This document shows positions 23,567 to 34,848 of a stretch of DNA of 64,000 nt, one piece after another. The notes below the pieces were generated by a model, which was given only the letters and a program-made list of their open reading frames with translations, had not been told where the DNA came from and did not search any database. Within the stretch, counting starts at the first letter, position 1, and each line of letters begins with the position of its first letter. Source of the DNA: Ruegeria lacuscaerulensis (GTDB taxonomy: Bacteria > Pseudomonadota > Alphaproteobacteria > Rhodobacterales > Rhodobacteraceae); NCBI RefSeq assembly GCF_013031245.1, contig NZ_WPZL01000001.1:186001-250000 (forward strand), given 5' to 3'. The translations under genes and the position numbers were made by a program.

Positions 23567-24730
23567 ATGACTGAGATGGTGTATGGCGCGGTCCAGGACC
23601 AGCGCGGCGAACCGATTCTACCAAAGTGGTGGCGAACGATCGATCGCTGGACGATGTCCTGCGTGCTGATCCTGTTTGTCATCGGGCTGTTGCTGGGGCT
23701 GGCCTCGTCGCCGCCGCTGGCCGGGCGTAACGGGTTCGATCCGTTCCATTATGTCGAACGACAGGCATTGTTCGGCGGGCTTGCCCTGATTGCAATGCTG
23801 CTGACCTCGATGATGTCGCCGACGCTGGTGCGAAGGCTGGCGGTTCTGGGATTTCTGAGCGCGTTCGTGGCGCTGGCCTTTCTTCCCATTTTCGGCACCG
23901 ATTTCGGTAAAGGCGCGGTGCGTTGGTATTCTCTGGGCTTTGCGTCGCTGCAGCCGTCGGAATTTCTGAAACCCGGTTTTGTCGTTGTGGCCGCTTGGCT
24001 GCTGGCCGCGTCGCAGGAGATTAACGGCCCTCCGGGGCGGCTGTGGTCGTTCGCCCTGTGTATGGCCATTGTTGCTATGCTGGTGATGCAGCCCGATTTC
24101 GGCCAGGCCTGTCTGATCCTGTTCGGCTGGGGCGTGATGTATTTCGTGGCCGGGGCGCCAATGTTGTTACTGGTTGGCATGGCCGGAGTAGTCGTTCTGG
24201 GCGGCATGTTCGCCTATTCCAACTCGGAACACTTTGCCCGCCGCATTGACGGTTTCCTGAATCAAGAGGTCGATCCGACCACCCAGCTTGGTTATGCCAC
24301 CAATGCAATCCGCGAGGGTGGCTTGTTCGGTGTCGGCGTAGGTGAAGGGCAGGTGAAATGGTCGCTGCCCGATGCTCATACGGATTTCATCATCGCTGTC
24401 GCGGCCGAGGAATATGGATTGATTCTGGTGCTGATCGTCATCGCGCTTTATTCAATTATTGTGGTACGATCGCTGCTGAGGCTGATGCGGGAACGTGACA
24501 TGTTTATCCGTCTTGCTGGCACTGGTTTGGCCTGCATGTTTGGCGTTCAGGCGATGATCAATATGGGTGTAGCCGTGCGCCTTCTGCCCGCCAAGGGCAT
24601 GACGCTGCCGTTTGTCAGCTATGGTGGTTCCTCCCTGATTGCGGGCGGTATTGCCATTGGCATGCTGCTGGCCTTCACCCGCACCCGCCCACAGGGCGAA
24701 CTTGGCGATATTCTGCGCGGAAGAGGATAA
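23567..24730 (+). CDS. ftsW: Septal peptidoglycan glycosyltransferase FtsW
   Basis: A SEDS-family polymerase that works with FtsI. It has 387 residues and ten predicted TM helices. SEDS signatures include [19 protein letters not shown] and [26 protein letters not shown] 255-bp gap before it probably holds a promoter, as the preceding cupin gene is unrelated. The stop overlaps the murG ATG by one base. Confidence 0.96.
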   Translation: MTEMVYGAVQDQRGEPILPKWWRTIDRWTMSCVLILFVIGLLLGLASSPPLAGRNGFDPFHYVERQALFGGLALIAMLLTSMMSPTLVRRLAVLGFLSAFVALAFLPIFGTDFGKGAVRWYSLGFASLQPSEFLKPGFVVVAAWLLAASQEINGPPGRLWSFALCMAIVAMLVMQPDFGQACLILFGWGVMYFVAGAPMLLLVGMAGVVVLGGMFAYSNSEHFARRIDGFLNQEVDPTTQLGYATNAIREGGLFGVGVGEGQVKWSLPDAHTDFIIAVAAEEYGLILVLIVIALYSIIVVRSLLRLMRERDMFIRLAGTGLACMFGVQAMINMGVAVRLLPAKGMTLPFVSYGGSSLIAGGIAIGMLLAFTRTRPQGELGDILRGRG

Positions 24731-25827
24731 TGGGGAAACCTTACCTGTTGATTGCGGCTGGCGGCACCGGGGGCCATATGTTCCCCGCCCAGGCGCTGGC
24801 CGAGGCGATGCTGCAAAAAGGTTGGCGGGTGCGCCTGTCCACCGATGCGCGCGGTGCGCGCTATACCAGCGGCTTTCCACAGCCCACCGAGATTGTCGAG
24901 GCGTCCTCCGCGACCTTCGCCCGCGGCGGTTTGGCGGCTAAGGCGATGGTCGGACCAAAGATTGCGGGCGGTGTGACCAGCATGTCCATCCAGATGATGC
25001 GCGACAGGCCGGATGTGGTTGTCGGTTTTGGCGGCTATCCGTCCATCCCCGCGCTGGGCGCAGCAACGATGCTGAAAATCCCGCGTATGATTCACGAACA
25101 GAACGGTGTTTTGGGCCGTGTGAACCAACTGTTTGCTACGCGTGTTTCTCACGTGGCCTGCGGCGTCTGGCCCACGGACCTGCCCGAGGGGGCCAGGGGC
25201 CAGCACACCGGTAACCCTGTCCGCGCCGCGGTGTTGGAGCGCGCAGCGGCGGGATACATCCCACCCGGTGATTACCCGATGTCGATCCTTGTGATGGGCG
25301 GCTCTCAGGGTGCGCGTATCCTCAGCGACGTGGTTCCCGGTGCCATCGCCGCATTGCCCGACGATCTGCGCGCCCATATCCGCGTCGCCCACCAGGCGCG
25401 CGACGAAGACGGTGAGCGCGTCACTACTTTCTACGCTGATCACGGCATCCGGGCCGAGGTGAAACCCTTCTTTCAGGACGTCCCCTGCCGTATGTCGGAC
25501 GCGCAGTTGGTCATTTCACGCTCCGGCGCGTCAAGCGTTGCCGATATCTCGGTCATCGGACGGCCCTCGATCCTGATCCCCTTTGCCGCTGCGGCAGGGG
25601 ATCATCAGACTGCAAACGCACGCGGACTGGTTCAAGCCGGAGGGGCGATCATGATACCCGAAAGTGCCCTTGACGTTTCCGCGCTGACAGAGCAAATCAC
25701 CGCAGTTCTGACCAACCCCGAAGCCGCGCAAAAGATGGCCCATGCCGCCCTTTCGACTGGCGCGCCGGATGCAACCGAGCGTCTGGTGCATCTCGTCGAA
25801 CAACTGGCGCAGAAGGAGACCGCATGA
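24730..25827 (+). CDS. murG: UDP-GlcNAc:lipid I N-acetylglucosaminyltransferase
   Basis: Converts lipid I to lipid II at the inner face of the membrane. It is a 365-residue GT28 enzyme with the lipid-carrier loop [19 protein letters not shown] at the N-terminus and the second glycine-rich loop GGSQGARIL. It also has the donor-site segment [12 protein letters not shown]. It overlaps murC by ATGA. Confidence 0.97.
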   Translation: MGKPYLLIAAGGTGGHMFPAQALAEAMLQKGWRVRLSTDARGARYTSGFPQPTEIVEASSATFARGGLAAKAMVGPKIAGGVTSMSIQMMRDRPDVVVGFGGYPSIPALGAATMLKIPRMIHEQNGVLGRVNQLFATRVSHVACGVWPTDLPEGARGQHTGNPVRAAVLERAAAGYIPPGDYPMSILVMGGSQGARILSDVVPGAIAALPDDLRAHIRVAHQARDEDGERVTTFYADHGIRAEVKPFFQDVPCRMSDAQLVISRSGASSVADISVIGRPSILIPFAAAAGDHQTANARGLVQAGGAIMIPESALDVSALTEQITAVLTNPEAAQKMAHAALSTGAPDATERLVHLVEQLAQKETA

Positions 25828-27233
25828 ATCCTGCAACCAAACTGCCGCAAGACGTAGGCCCGATCCATTTCGTGGGGATCGGCGGGATCGGGATGTCAGG
25901 CATTGCCGAGGTGCTGCTGAACCTGGGGTACCGGGTGCAGGGTTCGGACCTGAAGGCGTCCAAGATCACCGATCGTTTGGCTGGTTTGGGGGCCGAGATC
26001 TTTGTTGGCCAGCGCGCCGAAAATCTGGAAAATGCCGCCGTTGTCGTGGTCTCGACCGCGATCAAACCGGGCAATCCGGAACTGGACGGCGCACGCGCAC
26101 AGGGATTGCCGGTTGTCCGCCGAGCCGACATGCTGGCCGAACTAATGCGCCTGAAGTCCAACATCGCTATCGCCGGAACTCACGGCAAGACCACCACCAC
26201 CACGATGATGGCTGAACTGATGGTGGCGGGCGATTTCGATCCGACTGTGATCAATGGCGGCATCATCCACGCTTATGGCTCGAACGCGCGAATGGGGCAG
26301 GGCGAATGGATGGTGGTCGAGGCCGACGAATCGGACGGTTCCTTCAACCGCCTGCCTGCAACCATCGCCATCGTCACCAATATCGACCCCGAGCATATGG
26401 AGCATTGGGGTGACTTCGACAAACTGCGCGACGGGTTCCACGAATTCGTTTCGAACCTGCCGTTTTACGGTCTCGCTGTTTGCTGCACAGACCATACAGA
26501 AGTTCAGACGCTGGTGGGCCGAGTCACCGACCGCCGTGTTCGGACCTATGGCTTTAACGCGCAGGCCGACGTGCGGGCGGTCAACCTGACCTATAAGGGC
26601 GGCGTCGCGCATTTCGACATCCACCTGCAATACGAAGATACCGTGATCGAGGGCTGCACCTTGCCGATGCCGGGTGACCACAACGTTTCGAATGCCTTGT
26701 CTGCCGCGGCTGTTGCCCGCCATCTGGGCATGAAGGCATCGGAAATTCGCGAAGCTCTGGCCAATTTCGGCGGCGTCAATCGTCGCTTTACCAAGGTGGG
26801 CGAAGTCGATGGTGTCACAATTATCGACGATTACGGCCACCACCCGGTTGAAATTGCCGCCGTTCTGAAAGCCGCCCGTCAGGCGACCGAGGGTCGTGTT
26901 ATTGCGGTGCATCAACCGCACCGATACTCGCGCCTGTCCAACCTGTTCGACGATTTCTGCACCTGCTTCAATGACGCCGATGTTGTCGCCATCGCTGATA
27001 TCTTTGCCGCCGGAGAAGAGCCCATCGAAGGTGCCAGCAGCGATGATCTGGTGCAGGGCCTGATCCGCCACGGCCATCGCCACGCCCGCGCCTTGCTGGA
27101 CGAAAACGATCTGGAACGCCTCGTCCGCGAGCAGGCCCGACCGGGCGACATGGTTGTTTGCCTCGGGGCGGGGACGATCAGCACCTGGGCCAACGGTCTG
27201 CCCGAGCGGTTACAGCGAAAACAGGCTGTTTGA
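25824..27233 (+). CDS. murC: UDP-MurNAc:L-alanine ligase
   Basis: First amino-acid ligase of the stem peptide. The 469-residue protein has an N-terminal [17 protein letters not shown] fold, the ATP loop [24 protein letters not shown] and HQPHRYSR, all typical of MurC. GGAGACC precedes the start, which overlaps the murG stop. Confidence 0.97.
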   Translation: MNPATKLPQDVGPIHFVGIGGIGMSGIAEVLLNLGYRVQGSDLKASKITDRLAGLGAEIFVGQRAENLENAAVVVVSTAIKPGNPELDGARAQGLPVVRRADMLAELMRLKSNIAIAGTHGKTTTTTMMAELMVAGDFDPTVINGGIIHAYGSNARMGQGEWMVVEADESDGSFNRLPATIAIVTNIDPEHMEHWGDFDKLRDGFHEFVSNLPFYGLAVCCTDHTEVQTLVGRVTDRRVRTYGFNAQADVRAVNLTYKGGVAHFDIHLQYEDTVIEGCTLPMPGDHNVSNALSAAAVARHLGMKASEIREALANFGGVNRRFTKVGEVDGVTIIDDYGHHPVEIAAVLKAARQATEGRVIAVHQPHRYSRLSNLFDDFCTCFNDADVVAIADIFAAGEEPIEGASSDDLVQGLIRHGHRHARALLDENDLERLVREQARPGDMVVCLGAGTISTWANGLPERLQRKQAV

Positions 27234-27311
27234 CGCAATGGACTCTTGTGTGTTGCAACTTTAAGGTGCGATGTCGCAACCGCCGAAGTGGCGTCCTCGG
27301 AGGGGTTATTC

Positions 27312-27557
27312 GTGTACTCGGTCGTATTTGCAGCCTTGTGGGTTGTGGCCTCGACAATCGTGGCCATGCTGCCGATGCGTTTGCAATTCCCACCGGGGGT
27401 AGCGCTGTTTGTTTCTGCACCCGCTCTGATCGTCTGGCTGGGTCACGACTTTGGATGGGTCTTCTCTGTCTTGGCTTTCGCGGCCTTCGCTTCAATGTTC
27501 CGCAATCCCATCCGATTTTACTGGCGTCGGTGGACCGGGCGGGAGGTTGAGGAATGA
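27312..27557 (+). CDS. DUF2484 small membrane protein, copy 1
   Basis: An 81-residue protein with three hydrophobic helices and a basic C-terminus (NPIRFYWRRW). GTG at 27312 is chosen because GGAGGGG lies 6 nt upstream; the longer frame from TTG at 27246 has no ribosome-binding site. DUF2484 proteins occur in Rhodobacterales next to murC/murB. It overlaps a second, similar gene by ATGA. The location suggests a link to envelope synthesis, but no function is established. Confidence 0.75.
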   Translation: MYSVVFAALWVVASTIVAMLPMRLQFPPGVALFVSAPALIVWLGHDFGWVFSVLAFAAFASMFRNPIRFYWRRWTGREVEE

Positions 27558-27820
27558 ACTGGTCCATCGCCCTTGCCGCCATTTGGGGGATTGCAGCCAA
27601 TGTGCTGGCGATGCTTCCCAGCAAAGACAATCACTGGACTCGTGCCTATTTCCTGATTGCATTGGGTATCCCGATATTGGGTTACGTCACATATCAGAAC
27701 GGCCCGTGGATCGGGCTGATCGTTCTGGCGGCCGGCATGTCTGTGCTGCGCTGGCCGGTGATTTACCTGACCCGTTGGACAAAGGCGAAAATGCAGGGCA
27801 TGAAGGCGACCAACAAGTAA
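27554..27820 (+). CDS. DUF2484 small membrane protein, copy 2
   Basis: An 88-residue paralog of the preceding gene. Both share an opening W..AA.....AMLP segment, two middle helices and an ending R-P/N-P-I-x-Y/F-x-x-R-W followed by charged residues. The pair looks like a tandem duplication that has diverged. It is translationally coupled to copy 1. Confidence 0.75.
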   Translation: MNWSIALAAIWGIAANVLAMLPSKDNHWTRAYFLIALGIPILGYVTYQNGPWIGLIVLAAGMSVLRWPVIYLTRWTKAKMQGMKATNK

Positions 27821-27843
27821 CCGGCCATTTTCAGGAGGCCCCC

Positions 27844-28137
27844 ATGGTCGACACCGCCACTTTCGCTTTTCTGCCGCTGATATCACTCATCCTCGGAGCC
27901 ATCGCAGGCTTTATTGCCGGGCGTTGGATTGGGACCAAAGCCCTGCTTTGGCTGATCGGGCTGTCCTCGGCGGTTGGCCTGGTGCTCATCGTAATGCTGG
28001 CAAGCGTTGGAACCGGTGAGGAAGAACAAGCCTTTGGCCCCTTCATCTGGCTGACCGGTGCAGTGTTGCCCTTTCTGTTTGCTGTCATCATGGGCGGTGT
28101 CGGCGGACGCAGTCTGGCCGCGCGAGTTGGCGCATGA
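27844..28137 (+). CDS. Small hydrophobic protein upstream of murB
   Basis: A 97-residue protein with three or four membrane helices: about 8-27, 34-55, 67-82 and a glycine-rich end [20 protein letters not shown] lies 6 nt before the ATG at 27844, a near-ideal site, and the stop overlaps the murB start by ATGA. It is not recognisably a DUF2484 protein. Function unknown; tight coupling to murB implies co-expression. Confidence 0.75.
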   Translation: MVDTATFAFLPLISLILGAIAGFIAGRWIGTKALLWLIGLSSAVGLVLIVMLASVGTGEEEQAFGPFIWLTGAVLPFLFAVIMGGVGGRSLAARVGA

Positions 28138-29060
28138 TCGAACTACCCGACGTTCGGGGCCGTCTTTCCCGGGCCCGTACGCTTTCCGATCTGACCTGGT
28201 TGCGCGTCGGCGGTCCGGCGGATTACCTGTTTCAGCCTGCTGATATCGAAGATCTGCAGACGTTCATGCGCCAGTTGCCGACCGATGCGCCGGTCTTCCC
28301 CATGGGCGTCGGTTCGAACCTCATCGTAAGAGACGGAGGGCTCCGCGCTGCGGTGATCCGCCTTGGACGTGGCTTCAATGACATCGCGGTCGAGGGCAAT
28401 ACGGTGACTGCAGGTGCGGCGGCGCTGGACGCGCATGTGGCGCGCAAGGCGGCGGATGCGGGGGTCGATCTGACCTTTCTGCGGACCATTCCCGGCTCGA
28501 TCGGCGGTGCCGTGCGGATGAACGCGGGCTGTTACGGCAGTTACACGGCCGACGTTCTGCGCAAGGCAAAGGTAGTTACCCGTCAGGGTGAGGTGGTGGA
28601 GCTGACGCCTGCGGACCTGAATTTCCGCTATCGCCAAACCGACCTGCCCGAAGGCGCGGTGCTGGTCTCAGCCACATTCGAAGGTCCTTCGGATGATCCT
28701 GAGGAGCTGCACGCTCGTATGGCGTCGCAGTTACAAAAGCGAGACGAAACCCAACCCACCAAGGACCGCAGCGCCGGATCGACATTTCGCAATCCGGCCG
28801 GGTTTTCCTCGACCGGGCGGGCGGATGATGTGCATGACCTCAAGGCGTGGAAGGTGATTGACGATGCGGGCATGCGCGGTGCCACCCTTGGTGGTGCGCA
28901 GATGAGCGACAAGCATTCGAATTTCCTGATCAACACCGGCACCGCTACCGCTGCGGACCTGGAAGGTCTGGGCGAAGAGGTGCGAAAAAAGGTTTACGAA
29001 ACAAGCGGCATCACGCTAGAGTGGGAAATCATGCGGGTCGGCGATCCGCTGAAGGAATAA
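28134..29060 (+). CDS. murB: UDP-N-acetylenolpyruvoylglucosamine reductase
   Basis: FAD enzyme that makes UDP-MurNAc from the MurA product using NADPH. At 308 aa it is the short type. FAD-binding residues are in [15 protein letters not shown] and [17 protein letters not shown]. The catalytic serine region reads [13 protein letters not shown] and the C-terminal Glu lies in [19 protein letters not shown] and beyond. Confidence 0.97.
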   Translation: MIELPDVRGRLSRARTLSDLTWLRVGGPADYLFQPADIEDLQTFMRQLPTDAPVFPMGVGSNLIVRDGGLRAAVIRLGRGFNDIAVEGNTVTAGAAALDAHVARKAADAGVDLTFLRTIPGSIGGAVRMNAGCYGSYTADVLRKAKVVTRQGEVVELTPADLNFRYRQTDLPEGAVLVSATFEGPSDDPEELHARMASQLQKRDETQPTKDRSAGSTFRNPAGFSSTGRADDVHDLKAWKVIDDAGMRGATLGGAQMSDKHSNFLINTGTATAADLEGLGEEVRKKVYETSGITLEWEIMRVGDPLKE

Positions 29061-29164
29061 AGCCCCAGCCGTCAGACCATAACAAGAAATTTCAGGCGAC
29101 GGATCAAAGGCATAACACAGTACGGACCACCACATAAGGTCCGGGGACATTGAGGCGCACGAAC

Positions 29165-30088
29165 GTGGGTAAGTCGAGCAGGACACACCCCAAAGTGGCG
29201 GTATTGATGGGTGGACCCTCGGCGGAACGCGAGGTGTCGCTCAGCAGCGGGCGCGAATGCGCAGCCGCCCTCAGGGGAGAAGGCTTTGAAGTGGTCGAAC
29301 TGGACGCAGGTCCCGACCTCTACGCGCGCCTATTGGATATCAAGCCGGATGTTGTTTTCAATGCTTTGCATGGCCGTTGGGGGGAAGATGGCTGTGTGCA
29401 GGGGCTGCTGGAATGGATGCGGATTCCCTACACGCATTCCGGCGTGTTGGCTTCGGCGCTGGCAATGGACAAACAGCGCAGCAAAGAGGTTTACCAGGTC
29501 GAGGGTCTGCCGGTTGTGCCCAGCGTGATCGTGCCGAAGGTCGAGGTTATCGAAGTTCACGTGATGGAGCCGCCCTACGTGGCAAAGCCCAATAACGAGG
29601 GCTCCAGCGTCGGCATCTACATCGTGCACGAAGGTTCCAACGGCCCGCCGCAGCTATCGGATGAAATGCCCGATATGGTGATGGTCGAGAAATACGTCGC
29701 GGGTCGCGAATTGACCGTGACCGTGATGGGTGACCGCGCCCTGACGGTGACCGAAATCATGACCGATGGTGGCTGGTACGACTATGATGCAAAGTACAAG
29801 CCCGGCGGCTCGTGGCATGTTGTGCCCGCCGATATCCCGCAGGACATTTTTGACCGTTGCATGGATTACGCCCTGCGCGCTCATAACGCGCTGGGGTGCA
29901 AGGGGGTCAGCCGAACCGATTACCGCTGGGATGACAGCAAGGGCCCGGATGGTCTGTTTCTGCTGGAAACCAATACCCAGCCGGGCATGACGCCGACTTC
30001 GCTGGTGCCCGAACAGGCCGCCCACCTGGGTATGACCTTCGGTCAGCTCTGCGCCTGGATGGTAGAGGACGCCTCATGCGACCGCTAA
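29165..30088 (+). CDS. ddl: D-alanine:D-alanine ligase
   Basis: Makes D-Ala-D-Ala for MurF. The 307-residue ATP-grasp enzyme shows [32 protein letters not shown] and [23 protein letters not shown] at 29165 has GAGG 9 nt upstream and gives the usual N-terminus; TTG at 29150 is the alternative. The 104-bp gap from murB is longer than the operon norm. The end overlaps ftsQ by 13 bp. Confidence 0.95.
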   Translation: MGKSSRTHPKVAVLMGGPSAEREVSLSSGRECAAALRGEGFEVVELDAGPDLYARLLDIKPDVVFNALHGRWGEDGCVQGLLEWMRIPYTHSGVLASALAMDKQRSKEVYQVEGLPVVPSVIVPKVEVIEVHVMEPPYVAKPNNEGSSVGIYIVHEGSNGPPQLSDEMPDMVMVEKYVAGRELTVTVMGDRALTVTEIMTDGGWYDYDAKYKPGGSWHVVPADIPQDIFDRCMDYALRAHNALGCKGVSRTDYRWDDSKGPDGLFLLETNTQPGMTPTSLVPEQAAHLGMTFGQLCAWMVEDASCDR

Positions 30089-31077
30089 GGGCCACCCGCG
30101 CCCCGGTGATCCACCGCTCCAAACCGCTGGCCGGGCCGGATGCCGATTTCGACGCGGGCGCGCGGTCCGGGGCTGAGCCCAAGCTGCGCCTGCGCGGAGC
30201 GCGACTTTTTGGCCGTAAGTCGCAACACTCCGATCCGGCACCATCGCGGCTCAGTTATCGTTTGCAGCGCTGGATGCTGACGCCGGGCATTCGACGCGGA
30301 CTGAAGTTCGGGTTGCCGGTTTTTGCGATCTGTGCCGCCATTGGCATCTATTTTGGATCGGAAGAGCGTCGTGAGGCGGTAGTGGCCTATGTGAACGACA
30401 TCAAAACTTCCATCCAGCAACGGCCGGAATTCATGGTCAATCTGATGGCCATCGACGGCGCGGGCGCCAACCTTTCCGAAGACATCCGCGAGGTGGTGCC
30501 TCTGGATTTCCCCATCAGCTCCTGGGATCTAGATGTCGAGCAGATCCGCGACACGATCACCGGTTTGAACCCGGTCAAATCTGCGACCGTGCGCGTGCGG
30601 CCGGGGGGCATTCTGCAAGTGGACGTGGTCGAGCGGCAACCGGTCATCGTCTGGCGCACCCGCTTCGGGATCGAGCTGCTGGACGAAACCGGCGCTCATG
30701 TGGAGCGTATCACGTCGCGCAAGGATCATGCGAACCTGCCGCTGATTGCCGGCAAAGGGGCGGACGGCCATGTTGCCGAAGCTCTGGAATTGCTGACCAC
30801 TGCGCGCAGTTTGGGTGGACGCGTGCGCGGGCTGGTGCGGATTGGTGAACGCCGCTGGGATCTGGTGCTTGATCGCGGTCAGCGCATCATGCTTCCGACC
30901 GATGTTCCGGTACGCGCGTTGGAACGTGTTTTGGCTGTGAACGAGGTGCAGGACCTTTTGGAACGCGACGTGGCCGTCGTGGACATGCGTCTGGGTCAGC
31001 GTCCGACGATCAGAATGACCGAAGCTGCCAGCGAAGACTGGTGGAATACAAAAGTGACAGTGGGTAGTGGGCAGTAA
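30076..31077 (+). CDS. ftsQ: Cell division protein FtsQ
   Basis: A bitopic divisome scaffold. It has 333 residues: a long cytoplasmic arm of about 75 residues rich in Arg, a TM helix at about 77-95, then a POTRA-like domain (about 125-195, with [21 protein letters not shown]) and a beta domain. GAGGACGC precedes the ATG, which lies inside ddl. ftsA follows after 5 bp. Confidence 0.95.
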   Translation: MRPLRATRAPVIHRSKPLAGPDADFDAGARSGAEPKLRLRGARLFGRKSQHSDPAPSRLSYRLQRWMLTPGIRRGLKFGLPVFAICAAIGIYFGSEERREAVVAYVNDIKTSIQQRPEFMVNLMAIDGAGANLSEDIREVVPLDFPISSWDLDVEQIRDTITGLNPVKSATVRVRPGGILQVDVVERQPVIVWRTRFGIELLDETGAHVERITSRKDHANLPLIAGKGADGHVAEALELLTTARSLGGRVRGLVRIGERRWDLVLDRGQRIMLPTDVPVRALERVLAVNEVQDLLERDVAVVDMRLGQRPTIRMTEAASEDWWNTKVTVGSGQ

Positions 31078-31082
31078 CGACC

Positions 31083-32420
31083 ATGATGACCGATCTTTAT
31101 CAGTCCCAACGGGCCATGCGACAGATGCGCGGACAGGCGATGCAACGCGGTGTCGTCGCAATTCTGGATGTAGGAAGTTCCAAGATCGCCTGCCTCGTGC
31201 TGCGTTTCGACGGGACTGGACGGCTGAGCGAGGATAACAGCATCGGATCGCTGGCTGGCCAGACCGGGTTCCGCGTGATTGGCGCCGCCACCACCCGCTC
31301 GCGCGGGGTGCAGTTCGGCGAAGTCACCGCGATGCAGGAAACCGAACGCGCCATTCGCACTGCTCTGCAAGCCGCGCAAAAGATGGCTGATATTCGGGTC
31401 GACCACGTAATTGCCTGTTTTTCAGGTGCGAACCCACGCTCTTACGGGCTGGATGCGCAGGTTGATCTTGAGGGCCAGGTCGTCACCGAGGCCGAAGTTG
31501 GTCGTGTTCTCAATGCCTGCGACGTGCCGGATTACGGGGCCGGTCGCGAGGTGTTGCATGCGCAGCCGGTGAATTTCGCACTGGATAACCGTTCGGGCCT
31601 GATCGATCCGCGCGGTCAGATGGGGCAGAGCCTCGCAGTGGATATGCACATGCTGACTGTCGACGCGGCGGCAATCCAGAACATCGTGCGCTGTATCAAG
31701 CGCTGCGATCTGGAGCTGGCGGGAATTGCGAACTCGGCCTACGTGTCAGGTATCTCGGCGCTGGTCGAGGACGAACAGGAACTCGGCGCGGCTTGTATCG
31801 ACATGGGCGGTGGTACGACCAGCGTGTCGATCTTCATGAAAAAGCATATGATTTATGCCGATTGCGTGCGCATGGGCGGCGATCACGTGACTTCAGATAT
31901 CTCTATGGGGCTGGGCGTTCCGGCGTCCGTGGCGGAGCGGATCAAGACCTTCAACGGCGGCGTTCACGCGACCGGGGCCGATGACCGGGACCTGATCGAA
32001 GTTGGGGGTGATACCGGCGATTGGGAACATGACCGTCGCACCGTCAGCCGGGCAGAGCTGATCGGAATCATGCGTCCGCGCGTCGAGGAGATTCTGGAAG
32101 AGGTGCGCGTCCGGCTCGATGCCGCCGGGTTCGAACACATGCCAAGCCAGCAAATCGTACTGACGGGCGGAGGCAGCCAGATCATGGGTCTCGACGGGTT
32201 GGCCACCCGCATTCTGGGCCAGCGCGTACGCCTTGGCCGACCGCTTCGCGTTCACGGTTTGCCGCAATCGGCGACCGGGCCGGGATTCTCGTCCGCCGTA
32301 GGGCTCAGCCTGTTTGCAGCGCATCCGCAGGACGAGTGGTGGGATTTCGAAATCCCGGTCGACACTTATGCTGCGCGGCCATTCAAGCGGGCGGTGCGTT
32401 GGTTCCGTGACAATTGGTAA
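31083..32420 (+). CDS. ftsA: Cell division protein FtsA
   Basis: Actin-like protein that links FtsZ to the membrane. The 445-residue sequence has the ATPase phosphate loop ILDVGSSKIACLV, the second phosphate motif CIDMGGGTTSVSIF and the adenosine motif LTGGGSQIMGL. Its C-terminal amphipathic membrane anchor is KRAVRWFRDNW. The next gene starts inside its last codons. Confidence 0.97.
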   Translation: MMTDLYQSQRAMRQMRGQAMQRGVVAILDVGSSKIACLVLRFDGTGRLSEDNSIGSLAGQTGFRVIGAATTRSRGVQFGEVTAMQETERAIRTALQAAQKMADIRVDHVIACFSGANPRSYGLDAQVDLEGQVVTEAEVGRVLNACDVPDYGAGREVLHAQPVNFALDNRSGLIDPRGQMGQSLAVDMHMLTVDAAAIQNIVRCIKRCDLELAGIANSAYVSGISALVEDEQELGAACIDMGGGTTSVSIFMKKHMIYADCVRMGGDHVTSDISMGLGVPASVAERIKTFNGGVHATGADDRDLIEVGGDTGDWEHDRRTVSRAELIGIMRPRVEEILEEVRVRLDAAGFEHMPSQQIVLTGGGSQIMGLDGLATRILGQRVRLGRPLRVHGLPQSATGPGFSSAVGLSLFAAHPQDEWWDFEIPVDTYAARPFKRAVRWFRDNW

Positions 32421-32823
32421 GGCCGTGGCGGTCGCGATGTTTGTCGCACTGATCCCCCTGACCACACAGGCCCAGACCCGAATTACACCAGAGGCTTTTC
32501 TGGACGCGGTTCAGGGCAAAACCGTCAAATTTCATGACTATCCCGGCGGGGATTTAGTGGGCACGGAGGAGTTCCTCAGCCGCAGTCTTTCGGTCTGGCG
32601 GATGGAGGGGAGGGGCTGTGTCTATGGCCAGGTCACTACGCCCAACGGTCAGATTTGCTTTCTTTACGATGACGACCCGGATGGCCTGCCCGTCTGCTGG
32701 TGGCCCTTCCTGCATGAGGGCCGCCTGATGGTCCGCCTGGCCACCTTTTCTTACACGGAAATACAAGAGGTGCTCAGCATTTCTGAGAACGGCTTGGATT
32801 GTCCAAGTACCCCAATTAGCTAA
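32407..32823 (+). CDS. Exported protein of unknown function between ftsA and ftsZ
   Basis: From GTG at 32407 this 138-residue protein has a clear signal peptide with a basic start, a hydrophobic core AVAVAMFVALIPL and a likely cleavage after TQA. The mature part has four Cys (GRGCVYG, GQICFLYD, LPVCWWPF, GLDCPS) that could form two disulphides, and several aromatic residues. The start overlaps the ftsA 3' end; GTG at 32425 and ATG at 32437 would shorten the signal peptide. I recognise no family. Its place between ftsA and ftsZ suggests co-expression with division genes. Confidence 0.7.
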   Translation: MTIGKAVAVAMFVALIPLTTQAQTRITPEAFLDAVQGKTVKFHDYPGGDLVGTEEFLSRSLSVWRMEGRGCVYGQVTTPNGQICFLYDDDPDGLPVCWWPFLHEGRLMVRLATFSYTEIQEVLSISENGLDCPSTPIS

Positions 32824-33170
32824 AGAAATGGGTTGCGGCCCGTGCATTTATCCCGCAAGATATCCACAAGGCCCGTCAGAGGCCCCGCGGCAGGACCTGA
32901 GCAGTTTTCCGCATTTTGAAAATTAGTAGACCTCCAAGTGACGTGCGTTTTGTAGCGGCTCGCGTGTCGCTTGTTTTGTGGTGCATTGAGATCAATCCGC
33001 AACATCTGGCAAACAATGCGAAATCCTGCTTAAACCTGCCTTATTTCCTCCATATTTTGTGGAATTAGGCGATTTTTGGCGTGACGTTTGCGGTTTCGAG
33101 CGGTAGGATTGTTGGCGGATAGGTAAGAAAAACACCGCTTTGGCGGGTCAATAAAACAGGCGGACAGAGC
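32824..33170 (+). other. ftsA-ftsZ intergenic region, likely ftsZ promoter
   Basis: There are 347 bp without a convincing gene. The last 170 bp are A+T-richer than the surroundings and end in a leader with CAGGCGGACAGAGC before the ftsZ ATG. ftsZ is expected to have its own promoters here so that its amount exceeds that of the upstream genes. A CtrA-like site is listed separately. No terminator was found after the upstream gene. Confidence 0.5.
33030..33044 (+). promoter_or_regulatory. Possible CtrA binding site upstream of ftsZ
   Basis: TTAA-N7-TTAT matches the alphaproteobacterial CtrA consensus TTAA-N7-TTAA with one mismatch and lies 127 bp before the ftsZ start. CtrA controls ftsZ in Caulobacter; in Rhodobacterales it mainly controls motility and gene transfer agents, so relevance is uncertain. 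Confidence 0.25.
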
Positions 33171-34793
33171 ATGACATTGAATCTTTCGATGCCCGGGCAC
33201 GACGAACTGAAGCCTCGGATTACAGTTTTTGGCGTTGGTGGTGCAGGCGGCAACGCAGTCAACAACATGATTGAGAAACAGCTGGACGGCGTCGATTTCG
33301 TGGTCGCCAACACCGACGCGCAGGCGCTGCAGCAAAGCCAATCTTCGGCACGGGTGCAGTTGGGCGTGAAAGTGACCGAAGGTCTCGGGGCAGGGGCCCG
33401 GCCGACCGTAGGTGCCGCGGCTGCCGAGGAAAGCATCGAGCAGATCGTTGATCACCTTGCTGGCGCGCATATGTGCTTTATCACCGCTGGTATGGGCGGG
33501 GGCACCGGTACGGGCGCGGCTCCGATCATTGCGCAAGCCGCACGTGAGTTGGGTGTTCTGACAGTTGGTGTTGTAACCAAACCCTTCCAGTTCGAAGGCG
33601 CCAAGCGCATGCGCCAGGCCGAAGATGGTGTGGAATCGCTGCAAAGGGTTGTCGACACGCTGATCATTATTCCGAACCAGAACCTGTTCCGTCTTGCCAA
33701 CGAAAAGACCACCTTTACCGAGGCGTTCTCGATGGCCGATGACGTTCTGTATCAGGGCGTTAAAGGTGTCACCGACCTGATGGTGCGTCCGGGCCTGATC
33801 AACCTCGACTTTGCGGACGTGCGTGCCGTTATGGACGAGATGGGCAAGGCGATGATGGGCACCGGTGAGGCCACCGGCGAAGACCGTGCCGTTCAGGCCG
33901 CCGAGAAGGCGATCGCCAACCCGCTGCTGGACGAAATCAGCCTCAAAGGCGCCAAGGGCGTGCTGATCAACATCACCGGCTCGCACGATCTGACCCTGTT
34001 CGAACTGGACGAAGCCGCCAACCGCATCCGCGAAGAAGTGGACCCCGAAGCCAACATCATCGTCGGCTCGACTCTGGACACTGCGATGGAAGGCGGCATG
34101 CGCGTTTCGGTTGTGGCAACCGGTATCGACGCCACCGACAAGCAGGCTGAAATTCCGGTCGCGCGCCGCTCGATGTCGGCTCCGCTGACCCGCACGGTTT
34201 CAGCGGAAGAGCCGGTGCAGGAAGAAGCCCCCGTGGTAGCGGCTGAGGCAGTCGAGCCTGCGCCCCAGCACGAAGTGAACCGTGAACCCTCGCTGTTCGA
34301 AACAACCGATGAGCCCGCGCAGCCGCAGTTCCAGCCACAGGCGGAACAGGACGATGATGGTCTGCCGCCTCCGGCCTATCAGCCGCGAATTGCAGAGTTC
34401 GAGCCGACGCCGGAACCGGCAGAGCCCGCTCCGGAAAGCTTTGTCGCGCCGCAGCCCCAGGCCGCCGCGGGGACCCCTTCGCCCGAGGCGCTGCAGCGTT
34501 TGCAGGCCGCGGTTCAGAACGTTCCGTCCGCACAGCAGCGCCTGTCCGCAACACGGCCTCCGGCACCTCAACCGGCCCCTGAACCGCAGGCGGACGGTCA
34601 GGATCGACCCCGGTTCGGCTTTAACCGGCTGATCGACCGGATGACCGGGCATGCGCCCGATACACCGGCCCAGCCGGTGCGTCAGCAGCCCGCGATGCGC
34701 CAAGCTGACGCTACGGCACCTGCGCATGACGAGGCCGACCCCGAGCAGGATCGGATCGAAATTCCGGCCTTTCTGCGCCGTCAGGCCAACTGA
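33171..34793 (+). CDS. ftsZ: Cell division GTPase FtsZ
   Basis: Tubulin-like GTPase that forms the Z-ring. The N-terminal 320 residues carry [13 protein letters not shown], the tubulin signature [13 protein letters not shown] and [11 protein letters not shown]. At 540 aa it is much longer than the 383-residue E. coli protein. The extra length is a Pro/Gln/Glu-rich linker (about 335-520), as usual in alphaproteobacteria. It ends with the FtsA/ZipA-binding peptide [13 protein letters not shown] terminator follows. Confidence 0.98.
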   Translation: MTLNLSMPGHDELKPRITVFGVGGAGGNAVNNMIEKQLDGVDFVVANTDAQALQQSQSSARVQLGVKVTEGLGAGARPTVGAAAAEESIEQIVDHLAGAHMCFITAGMGGGTGTGAAPIIAQAARELGVLTVGVVTKPFQFEGAKRMRQAEDGVESLQRVVDTLIIIPNQNLFRLANEKTTFTEAFSMADDVLYQGVKGVTDLMVRPGLINLDFADVRAVMDEMGKAMMGTGEATGEDRAVQAAEKAIANPLLDEISLKGAKGVLINITGSHDLTLFELDEAANRIREEVDPEANIIVGSTLDTAMEGGMRVSVVATGIDATDKQAEIPVARRSMSAPLTRTVSAEEPVQEEAPVVAAEAVEPAPQHEVNREPSLFETTDEPAQPQFQPQAEQDDDGLPPPAYQPRIAEFEPTPEPAEPAPESFVAPQPQAAAGTPSPEALQRLQAAVQNVPSAQQRLSATRPPAPQPAPEPQADGQDRPRFGFNRLIDRMTGHAPDTPAQPVRQQPAMRQADATAPAHDEADPEQDRIEIPAFLRRQAN

Positions 34794-34817
34794 TCGCGGT
34801 AACAAATTGACAATCAA

Positions 34818-34848
34818 GGGTCGCCGTTTGGCGGCCCTTTTCTTTTTT
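34818..34848 (+). terminator. Terminator after ftsZ
   Basis: GGGTCGCC-GTTT-GGCGGCCC forms an 8-bp stem including one T.G pair, followed by TTTTCTTTTTT. It ends the dcw transcript 25 bp after the ftsZ stop. Confidence 0.9.
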
